From Clostridium_T sp040217795 (GTDB taxonomy: Bacteria > Bacillota > Clostridia > Clostridiales > Clostridiaceae), in assembly GCA_040217795.1 (NCBI GenBank), contig JBEHWK010000200.1, forward strand, positions 1 through 5,474: DNA of 5,474 nucleotides, written 5' to 3'. Within the stretch, counting starts at the first letter, position 1. Each line of letters opens with the position of its first letter. Position numbers and translations under genes: made by a program. This document shows positions 1-3,746 of the stretch, piece by piece. Under the pieces are notes generated by a model. It made no database searches, was not told the origin of the DNA, and saw nothing but the letters and a program-made list of their open reading frames with translations.

Positions 1-177
1 CCAAATTCCGGAGAAGAATATAATGCGGATTCAAAGGAGTGGAATGGTCATTCAGAAGGAAATTGCCACGGAAGCAGCGCAAAAGGATGGTATGAAGATG
101 GGGCCAGTTTAATTGGGGGATGCTGCAGAACAACACCAGAAGATATTAAAGAAATAGCTGAGTGGGCAAGAACTTGA
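1..177 (+). CDS. mmuM: Homocysteine S-methyltransferase, C-terminal fragment (5' end outside window)
   Basis: Frame 1 is open from the left edge and ends at TGA 175-177, giving 58 residues. It starts with PNSGE, then a W at residue 14, and carries GGCCRTTPEDI at residues 39-49. In the Pfam S-methyl_trans family (MmuM, betaine-homocysteine methyltransferase, N-terminal domain of MetH) the PNSG(E/L) segment and the GGCC(R/G)T loop near the C-terminus are conserved, and the two adjacent cysteines (here C41 and C42, codons 121-126) are zinc ligands that activate homocysteine thiolate. The ending shortly after GGCCRTTPEDI, with no further domain, favours the small stand-alone enzyme (S-methylmethionine-type, cytosolic, methionine synthesis or salvage) over full MetH. 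The exact methyl donor cannot be told from this fragment. The gene is cut by the window edge, not by mutation. A hairpin 25 bp downstream probably ends its transcript. Confidence 0.9.
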   Translation, partial: PNSGEEYNADSKEWNGHSEGNCHGSSAKGWYEDGASLIGGCCRTTPEDIKEIAEWART

Positions 178-202
178 TAATTTCCTGCCGCATATCACAT
201 AA

Positions 203-236
203 GAAGGTACCTGTCCTACTGGCAGGTGCTCTTTCT
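203..236 (+). terminator. Probable intrinsic terminator after mmuM
   Basis: ACCTGTC at 209-215 pairs with GGCAGGT at 221-227 around a 5-nt loop (one G-U pair). The stem can be extended outwards with weaker pairs to about 203/236. It is followed by CTCTTTCTGCTT, a pyrimidine-rich but broken T-tract. Its position 25 bp after the mmuM stop fits a Rho-independent terminator. The imperfect T-tract lowers confidence. Confidence 0.55.
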
Positions 237-296
237 GCTTCAAATTAAAATATCTGATTAAGTTAATTGGTGTCCCTTCCCTTGGTGAACAAATAT

Positions 297-313
297 TGGT
301 AAAATAAACTTAT
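297..313 (+). repeat. 17-nt direct repeat, copy 1
   Basis: TGGTAAAATAAACTTAT occurs here and again at 1870-1886. Both copies lie about 45-55 bp upstream of an ATG with a good Shine-Dalgarno (366 and 1930). A shorter 9-nt match (TGGTAAAAT) sits at 3639-3647 upstream of the histidine kinase. It might be part of a shared promoter or operator. No convincing -35 element is shared between the copies, so the function is unassigned. Confidence 0.5.
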
Positions 314-365
314 GAAGAAAACAAGCTGAAATAAAGTAAAGCTATTTAGCCAGGGGGGCATTATC

Positions 366-455
366 ATGTGGGGAACAGAAGAACAAAAGCAGGAATTTGC
401 CAGGTTAGATCACATGTTCTTTGGAAGAAACTTTATGAAGAGGCTTGATGTATAA
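366..455 (+). CDS. Possible small ORF, 29 codons, unknown
   Basis: ATG 366 is preceded by AGGGGGG (352-358) with 7 nt spacing, a strong ribosome binding site, and the frame runs to TAA 453-455. The predicted peptide begins MWGTEEQKQEF, is rich in charged residues and phenylalanine, and has no signal peptide, membrane helix or known motif. It ends 35 bp before the MaoC-like gene. It could be a real small protein, a leader peptide, or the 5' remnant of a decayed gene. I do not recognise it, and the ribosome binding site is the only positive evidence. Confidence 0.3.
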   Translation: MWGTEEQKQEFARLDHMFFGRNFMKRLDV

Positions 456-490
456 GGCTAAAACTAGCTAAGGAAAAGAGGAAAAATAAA

Positions 491-1024
491 ATGATAGATT
501 TATTTAGAGCATTTACTACACAGGAAGATTTTTTTTATGATGGTGCATTCATTGCTAAAGTAAAATATCAACGGTATCAACCAAAAGCAGATAAGGAAAC
601 TTATAATAATGAAGTTGTAAAAAGTAATAAACGACTTTGTGTAATCAATTGTAATGGATATATTAATAATGAAATTGCAGAAACATTAACAGTTTATTTA
701 ATGATGAATGTAACAGTTAAAGAACCTGTTCAACCAGAATTTATTGAAGATACTGGCACTTTATGGCGTGATTTTTCAAAGGAAGAAATTGTAGATTTTA
801 GTCATCTGACAGGAGATACAAATTCTATTCATCTTACAGAAAATCCAGTTGTACAAGGAATGTTTATTCTAAAAGAACTTTGTGATACGACTAAAACTAA
901 TAAAATAGAAGTAAAATATATTCATCCTGTATATGGCTGTAACCCAGTTTATATAAAGCATGAAGGAGATATTATTAAGGGGTTTAGTAATGGTATATTA
1001 TGCTTTCAAGCAACTCTGCTTTAA
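491..1024 (+). CDS. MaoC-like hotdog-fold (R)-hydratase family protein
   Basis: This gene encodes 177 residues, starting at ATG 491 behind AGAGG (477-481, 9 nt spacing). Residues 94-124 read DFSKEEIVDFSHLTGDTNSIH followed by NPVVQGM. This is the hydratase signature of MaoC / (R)-specific enoyl-CoA hydratases, with the catalytic pair at D109 and H114 and the VQGM segment that follows. Family enzymes hydrate trans-2-enoyl-CoA to (R)-3-hydroxyacyl-CoA in the cytosol, and some members act in other acyl-thioester chemistry. The N-terminal half (about 15-75) has the ETLTVYL-type pattern of a degenerate hotdog unit, so the protein may be a double hotdog; that is inference. The substrate is unknown. 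No polyketide, fatty-acid or PHA gene is adjacent to suggest one. The gene is noticeably richer in A/T than the flanking mmuM and yjdF genes. It is well separated from both neighbours and looks monocistronic. Confidence 0.7.
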   Translation: MIDLFRAFTTQEDFFYDGAFIAKVKYQRYQPKADKETYNNEVVKSNKRLCVINCNGYINNEIAETLTVYLMMNVTVKEPVQPEFIEDTGTLWRDFSKEEIVDFSHLTGDTNSIHLTENPVVQGMFILKELCDTTKTNKIEVKYIHPVYGCNPVYIKHEGDIIKGFSNGILCFQATLL

Positions 1025-1027
1025 AAT

Positions 1028-1056
1028 TCACTCATTTGCTATAGAGATTACAAATG
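1028..1056 (+). repeat. Imperfect inverted repeat after the MaoC-like gene
   Basis: ACTCATTTG pairs with CAAATGAAGT across a short A/T-rich loop (about 9 bp with one bulged A). There is no T-tract immediately after it, so it is at best a weak terminator or an mRNA 3'-end stabilising hairpin. The rest of 1025-1136 holds nothing else recognisable apart from the Shine-Dalgarno AGGAGG at 1122-1127. Confidence 0.3.
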
Positions 1057-1136
1057 AAGTTAAATAGAACAGGTTTTCAAGGGGGAAAGTCTGCCATCGT
1101 TGTGAGCATGATGAAGTATCCAGGAGGTAGATGATA

Positions 1137-1763
1137 ATGAAAATGTCTGTAATGGCTTATGCCTATCCAATAATATTGCGTAGTGTTGTTAAAGAGCAAT
1201 TACGCAAACATTACTCTCAATATAACATTGAAGATTTATTTAAGAAAATACGTAACGAATATAAAGCAATATTAAGACGCTCTCCTGATATTGGAGGATG
1301 TAAAAATATATTTATGGATAGTTATCTCATGGGTGCATATCTTATAGCATTATATAAAAATACAAAGGACAAACTTAGCCTTGCCGACTTGGATTTAATA
1401 ATTTCAGAAGGGCTTAAAAATTTTGAATTTATGAAAAAACGCATGAGAAAAATTGACCTGCTTTCTGTAGGATATAAAAATAAAATTGTACAAGCAGGAC
1501 AATGGTGCAAGAAAAATGAAGATAAATTCCCTGATAATTGGCAAGTAGAAGTAAAGCAGCAAGAAAATCCTGATTTAACACACATAGTTTTTACTAAGTG
1601 TGGACTTTGTGTTTTATGTAAGAATGAAGGTGTACCTGAGTTTATATTTTCCTTGTGAGTAACAGATTATATCACAATGAGTTTTGCTAAATGCAAACTT
1701 GAACGACCTACTACTTTAGGCAAAGGGGATACTTGTTGTGATTTTTACATAACAAGGTTGTGA
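1137..1763 (+). CDS. L-2-amino-thiazoline-4-carboxylate hydrolase family protein with in-frame TGA (candidate selenoprotein or pseudogene)
   Basis: Reading from ATG 1137 the frame is open to TGA 1656-1658 (173 codons). If that TGA is decoded, it continues 34 codons to TGA 1761-1763, for 208 residues, the usual family length of roughly 200-230. Family features are KNIFMDSYLMGAYLIALYKNT in the N-terminal half, then FTKCGLC..C...GVPEF (cysteines 155, 158, 161), and after the TGA a V-T-D-Y step, RPTTLGKGD, and CCDF (C200, C201). As I recall the family, the residue between PE(L/F)..xL and xxDY is normally cysteine, exactly where this TGA sits. A conventional reading yields a protein lacking the conserved CDF tail. 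ATG 1137 is preferred over ATG 1131 because AGGAGG (1122-1127) lies 9 nt from the former but only 3 nt from the latter. The named activity (ring opening of aminothiazoline-carboxylate to N-carbamoylcysteine) comes from one characterised member; the true substrate here is unknown. Confidence 0.75.
1656..1658 (+). other. In-frame TGA replacing an expected cysteine codon
   Basis: This TGA interrupts the hydrolase-family gene between ...PEFIFSL and VTDYITM.... The same frame continues with recognisable family motifs (D-Y, RPTTLGKGD, CCDF), so no frameshift is involved. TGA is one substitution from the cysteine codons TGT and TGC used elsewhere in the gene. It is either a selenocysteine codon or a point nonsense mutation. 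A genome-wide TGA=Trp code is unlikely, since TGG is used for Trp in these genes and TGA ends several others in the window. Confidence 0.6.
1678..1701 (+). promoter_or_regulatory. Hairpin downstream of the TGA (weak bacterial SECIS candidate)
   Basis: The mRNA can fold 1678-1684 with 1695-1701 (seven pairs, two of them G-U), then a bulged U at 1685, then GC 1686-1687 with GC 1693-1694 and a 5-nt loop. The stem begins 19 nt and the loop 29 nt after the TGA, which is within the range usual for bacterial SECIS elements, and a bulged U is also present. The closed loop starts UA rather than having a G in its first two positions. If the two inner G-C pairs open, the 10-nt loop starts UG. Hairpins of this size are common in A/T-rich DNA, so this is only suggestive. 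Confidence 0.3.
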
Positions 1764-1798
1764 TTAGGAAGTATAAGTAAACTTTCTCAAAGAAGATT

Positions 1799-1816
1799 AT
1801 TGTTAAAACTAACAAT
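1799..1816. repeat. Perfect 7-bp inverted repeat in the 1764-1929 gap
   Basis: ATTGTTA (1799-1805) and TAACAAT (1810-1816) flank a 4-nt AAAC spacer. There is no T-tract after it. It might be a protein-binding palindrome or a weak mRNA hairpin upstream of the membrane-protein gene. The rest of 1764-1929 is A/T-rich with only the second copy of the 17-nt repeat. Confidence 0.35.
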
Positions 1817-1869
1817 CAAATATATCCAAACCTTAACAGCATTGATTTCTTCACTTTATATGTAAGCAC

Positions 1870-1886
1870 TGGTAAAATAAACTTAT
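1870..1886 (+). repeat. 17-nt direct repeat, copy 2
   Basis: This is an exact copy of TGGTAAAATAAACTTAT at 297-313. It ends 43 bp before the ATG of the membrane-protein gene at 1930. Identity stops abruptly on both sides (one base is shared just beyond the mismatch), so the two leaders are not simply duplicated. A transcriptional role is possible but unproven. Confidence 0.5.
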
Positions 1887-1929
1887 TAAGAGATTAAATA
1901 ATGAGTGTTAAATTTATGGGAGGAGTTTC

Positions 1930-2544
1930 ATGGGTAAATTCGAAAAGTTTTCAATAACAATTATTTTTGGAGCAGTGATGCCTGTATTCTTATTTCTTGC
2001 AGGATGGTGGGGCAGTATTGGACGGATCTCAGAAAATCTGATATCTGTGGCGGCCTTAGCTGGCTTGGCTTCAGGAGTTATGGTGGATATACTGTTTTTT
2101 AAAAAATGGTTAAGGAATGTATACCATACTGACATGAAGATGCTTATGATTATTTATCTATTTTATTCTATCTGCATTTTTGGTTTTTTCATGGGGGTGC
2201 CAGTATTTAATCTGTTGGCAGGAATAGTTGCAGGAATGTTCGCAGGCAGAAAATTATACTATGACAACGCCAGCATAAACAAGGTAAAAAGCAATATCAA
2301 AAGATTATGCAGCTTCACATCGGCAGTTATGCTGGCAATATGTCTGGCATCAGCATATTTTGCACTTAAGGATCCGGGTGATACCGCAAGGAATTTAGAA
2401 GGAATGTTTAATATAGAGAAATTTTCAATTAATACTGGGATGGTAGTCGGGATAATTGTCATAGGTGGATTTGCTCTGATAATATTCCAGTACTGGTTAA
2501 CAAAAAAAGCAGCAATAATAGCATATAATAAGGTAAAAAGCTGA
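1930..2544 (+). CDS. Unrecognised multi-pass membrane protein (about six helices)
   Basis: This gene encodes 204 residues, starting at ATG 1930 behind GGGAGGAG (1918-1925) at good spacing. Hydrophobic stretches suitable for membrane spans lie at about residues 8-27, 37-57, 70-86, 90-106, 128-146 and 168-190. Short basic loops (KKWLRNVY at 58-65, GRKLYY at 106-111, a Lys/Arg-rich stretch at 118-125 and the TKKAA/KVKS tail) would place those ends in the cytoplasm by the positive-inside rule. The first helix has no signal-peptidase site. I see no catalytic motif, metal-binding cluster or transporter signature, and I do not recognise the family. The gene stands alone between two non-coding regions. 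Most of it overlaps no other plausible gene, and codon use matches its neighbours, so I take it as real. Confidence 0.75.
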   Translation: MGKFEKFSITIIFGAVMPVFLFLAGWWGSIGRISENLISVAALAGLASGVMVDILFFKKWLRNVYHTDMKMLMIIYLFYSICIFGFFMGVPVFNLLAGIVAGMFAGRKLYYDNASINKVKSNIKRLCSFTSAVMLAICLASAYFALKDPGDTARNLEGMFNIEKFSINTGMVVGIIVIGGFALIIFQYWLTKKAAIIAYNKVKS

Positions 2545-2595
2545 TGAGTGAGTAATCTATTCAAGCTATCAGCGTGCAGAATTAAAAAAGCATAA

Positions 2596-2624
2596 GTGAC
2601 TTTCGGGAAAAAATATTTTATTAT
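2596..2624 (+). promoter_or_regulatory. Sigma-A-like promoter for the yjdF leader
   Basis: The -35 candidate is GTGACT (2596-2601, four of six matches to TTGACA) and the -10 is TATTAT (2619-2624, five of six to TATAAT), with exactly 17 bp between them. Transcription would start near 2630-2631, which is where the outer stem of the riboswitch begins. That agreement between promoter and RNA fold raises confidence. The 2545-2595 stretch before it shows no convincing terminator for the membrane-protein gene. Confidence 0.6.
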
Positions 2625-2629
2625 ATAAG

Positions 2630-2738
2630 TGAGAGATAAAAACACGATCCGGTTGGTAGTCCGGATGCAGGGAAAAAGCCTGTCAGTAACCTGCCCTCCT
2701 GGGGTTGTCCGTTCTCTTGTAATTAAACATACAGGAGG
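2630..2738 (+). ncRNA. yjdF-motif riboswitch (azaaromatic-sensing class) in the yjdF leader
   Basis: The leader has an outer stem joining 2630-2636 to 2713-2719 (AGAGA with TCTCT plus wobble pairs). Inside it is a hairpin ATCCGG (2647-2652) / CCGGAT (2661-2666) with an 8-nt TTGGTAGT loop, then GCAGG (2667-2671), which can pair with CCTGC (2690-2694) or partly with CCTG (2679-2682), then CAGTAACCTGCCCTCCTGGGG. The position directly before a DUF2992 gene and this pattern fit the published yjdF motif, whose members bind diverse azaaromatic compounds and are thought to respond to toxic heterocycles. CCTCCTG (2695-2701) is the exact complement of CAGGAGG (2732-2738), the yjdF Shine-Dalgarno. There is no T-tract before the gene, so control is probably at translation initiation. 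The exact 3' limit is uncertain. Confidence 0.85.
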
Positions 2739-2746
2739 AATAAAAA

Positions 2747-3157
2747 GTGAATATCAAATTGACTGTCTATTTTGATGACCCCTTTTGGGTTGGAGTATTT
2801 GAGAGGACTGAAGAGGAAGTGCTTCAAGTATCCAGGGTTGTTTTCGGTTCTGAACCAAGGGATTATGAGGTTTATGCCTTTATACTGAAAAACTATTATA
2901 AACTGGTTTTCAGCAGACCCATTAAGACCAATGCAGGAGATCAAAAGGAAATAAACCCTAAAAGACTTAAAAGGGTTATCAAAAAGGAAACTTCTCAAAG
3001 AGGTGTCGGAACCAGGGCACAGCAGGCAATGAAACTGGAGTATGAAAAAAGAAAAGAAGAGTGCAGGAAACTTTCCAAAGAAAAAAGAGAAGAGTTTGAA
3101 AGAACCAAATTTGAGAAGAGGCAGGAAAAAAAGAAGGAAAAGAAAAAGGGGCATTGA
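2747..3157 (+). CDS. yjdF: YjdF family protein (DUF2992)
   Basis: This gene encodes 136 residues. The start is GTG 2747, 8 nt after AGGAGG (2733-2738); there is no upstream ATG in frame. The N-terminal part (about 1-60) has the family pattern with LTVYFDDPFWVGVFER (5-20) and the VVFGSEPRD...VYAFIL..YY.LVFS segment (31-56). The C-terminal part (from about 68) is a highly charged Lys/Glu/Arg region ending in a run of lysines, probably helical and coiled-coil-like and possibly able to touch RNA or DNA. This two-part build is typical of YjdF proteins. The biochemical function is unknown. Association with an azaaromatic riboswitch suggests a role in coping with toxic heterocyclic compounds. It is cytosolic, with no signal or membrane segment. 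The gene is a single-gene unit with its own promoter, riboswitch and terminator. Confidence 0.9.
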   Translation: MNIKLTVYFDDPFWVGVFERTEEEVLQVSRVVFGSEPRDYEVYAFILKNYYKLVFSRPIKTNAGDQKEINPKRLKRVIKKETSQRGVGTRAQQAMKLEYEKRKEECRKLSKEKREEFERTKFEKRQEKKKEKKKGH

Positions 3158-3176
3158 TGGAATAGTATCTGCCAAT

Positions 3177-3218
3177 GGGATTGCTGTTATTCTTAGGGAG
3201 TAACGGCAGTCCTTTTTT
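3177..3218 (+). terminator. Strong intrinsic terminator of yjdF
   Basis: GGATTGCTGTTA (3178-3189) pairs with TAACGGCAGTCC (3201-3212) in 12 consecutive pairs (two G-U) around an 11-nt loop, and is followed at once by six T residues (3213-3218). It lies 20 bp after the yjdF stop. The T-tract is also the first part of the left copy of a 19-nt repeat. Confidence 0.92.
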
Positions 3219-3259
3219 ATTGTATAGGAAAGTGCAATCTTTCCTAATACAATAAAAAA
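3213..3259. repeat. 20-bp inverted repeat with A/T tracts (possible bidirectional terminator)
   Basis: The left arm is 3213-3232 (TTTTTTATTGTATAGGAAAG) and the right arm 3239-3259. They are complementary over 20 bp apart from one extra base in the right arm, with a 6-nt TGCAAT loop. The arms end in T6 and A6, so the hairpin could also help stop transcription arriving from the minus strand. It directly follows the yjdF terminator stem and shares its T-tract, so the two folds compete for the same bases. Confidence 0.75.
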
Positions 3260-3272
3260 TGCAAGGGGTGCA

Positions 3273-3377
3273 GGGGAAGTTGTGTTCCCCGCCGTCAGGG
3301 GAGGGTGCTCAGACACGAAGTGTCGTCGAAGGGAACCAGTGGGTTCCCTAGCGAAAGTGGCGTTAGCCACTATTTTT
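3273..3377. other. G/C-rich module of four consecutive hairpins (candidate structured RNA)
   Basis: Four perfect stems follow each other: GGGGAA/TTCCCC (3273-3278/3285-3290), GACAC/GTGTC with a GAA loop (3312-3324), GGGAACC/GGTTCCC with a 4-nt loop (3331-3348), and AGTGGC/GCCACT with a GTTA loop (3356-3371). The last is followed by ATTTTT, so on the + strand the module ends like an intrinsic terminator. The hairpins and sharp rise in G/C suggest selection for structure, either as RNA or as a repeat unit. The strand of any transcript is unknown. It does not match a riboswitch or small RNA class I recognise. Confidence 0.5.
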
Positions 3378-3470
3378 ACTCTTTAGTAAATTATAAAATT
3401 ACCAAGTTGTGGATAAATTAACGGAAATGCGATTATACGTAGTCTAGTTGCAGTTCCTAAAGAGTAAAAA
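3373..3470. repeat. 98-bp segment bounded by a perfect 14-bp inverted repeat
   Basis: TTTTTACTCTTTAG (3373-3386) and its exact complement CTAAAGAGTAAAAA (3457-3470) enclose a 70-nt A/T-rich core. After one mismatch two further inner pairs are possible, and TA/TA can pair outside if two A residues bulge. A perfect 14-bp inverted repeat at this spacing is unlikely to be random and resembles the ends of a very small MITE, or the stem of a long RNA hairpin. The core has no gene; it does contain one DnaA-box-like 9-mer. Confidence 0.6.
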
Positions 3471-3474
3471 AATA

Positions 3475-3568
3475 AAAATTGTCGCCTGCCAGATTTTCCT
3501 CACATGCGTTCGGAAAGGCAGATGCGAGAAAAAAATCGACGGCTTATAATCGCCTTGACGATTTTTTT
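3475..3568 (+). terminator. Structured region ending in an A-tract/T-tract terminator
   Basis: AAAAAAATCG (3529-3538) is the exact complement of CGATTTTTTT (3559-3568), and GGC/GCC (3541-3543/3552-3554) can pair inside, giving an intrinsic terminator that could act on both strands. Upstream, CTGCC (3486-3490) pairs with GGCAG (3517-3521) and TTTCC with GGAAA inside it. In competition, AAAAATTGTC (starting at 3475) can pair with GACGATTTTT (3557-3566), using a G-U pair. These mutually exclusive folds are reminiscent of an attenuator, but a simple compound terminator is equally possible. It lies about 180 bp before the histidine kinase gene. Confidence 0.65.
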
Positions 3569-3638
3569 ATTGTATAGGAAAACTAAATCCATGAAGATAT
3601 TAAAAATAATTACACATAAGGCGAATTTATTATAAAAG

Positions 3639-3667
3639 TGGTAAAATTCTGAATTTTAGTGTATAAT
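3639..3667 (+). promoter_or_regulatory. Candidate promoter for the histidine kinase gene
   Basis: A perfect -10 hexamer TATAAT lies at 3662-3667, 79 bp before the kinase start. The hexamer at 17-bp spacing upstream (TGGTAA, 3639-3644) is a poor -35, so an activator or a different sigma factor may be needed. TGGTAAAAT here also matches the start of the 17-nt repeat at 297 and 1870. Apart from this, 3582-3746 is plain A/T-rich leader sequence. Confidence 0.4.
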
Positions 3668-3746
3668 TACTTGCTAATGAAGCTTTTAATGTGTGTTGAT
3701 AAAACAGTTATGGATATAAGTTAAAGAGAAAGGTGAATTATGAAAT

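Larger units (their letters stand above)
3213..3581. repeat. Composite non-coding element of nested palindromes bounded by a 19-nt direct repeat
   Basis: TTTTTTATTGTATAGGAAA occurs at 3213-3231 and at 3563-3581, each time as the T-tract and tail of a terminator hairpin. Between the copies lie, in order: an inverted copy of the same sequence (3239-3259), a G/C-rich set of four small hairpins (3273-3371), a 14-bp perfect inverted repeat enclosing 70 nt (3373-3470), and a structured region with a terminator (3481-3568). No frame on either strand makes a convincing protein. The long minus-strand frame over 2723-3370 merely reads through the yjdF gene and the G/C-rich hairpins. The base composition of 3260-3370 is much richer in G/C than its surroundings. 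I interpret this as a dispersed repeat or MITE-like or structured-RNA element, perhaps inserted into or recombined at the yjdF terminator. It carries no transposase and could only move in trans. Confidence 0.6.

Noticed and set aside
1028..1056. Strong terminator after the MaoC-like gene
   Set aside because: The hairpin is weak, A/T-rich and bulged and has no T-tract directly after it, so I list it only as an inverted repeat.
1131..1136. ATG 1131 as start of the hydrolase-family gene
   Set aside because: It is only 3 nt from AGGAGG, whereas ATG 1137 has 9-nt spacing. The difference is two residues and does not affect the other conclusions.
1656..1658. TGA read as tryptophan (alternative genetic code)
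   Set aside because: TGA ends mmuM, the membrane-protein gene and yjdF at sensible places, and TGG is used freely for Trp, so the standard code applies.
1914..2645. Minus-strand frames opposite the membrane-protein gene
   Set aside because: They lie antisense to a + strand gene with a clear ribosome binding site and coherent helix pattern, and show no ribosome binding site or family motif of their own.
2723..3370. 215-codon minus-strand frame
   Set aside because: It covers the antisense of yjdF, its terminator and the G/C-rich hairpins. Its protein is low-complexity (Phe/Leu/Ser/Pro-rich, antisense of a Lys/Glu-rich gene) and yjdF on the + strand has a riboswitch, ribosome binding site and terminator.
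3408..3416. TGTGGATAA, the exact complement of the DnaA box TTATCCACA
   Set aside because: It is a single box inside the repeat core, with no box cluster, no dnaA/dnaN/parA neighbours and no unwinding-type region tied to it. One such 9-mer can occur by chance or as part of the repeat, so I do not call an origin.
3213..3581. CRISPR array or complete insertion sequence
   Set aside because: There are only two direct copies of the 19-nt repeat 350 bp apart, with no regular spacers, and no transposase frame on either strand.
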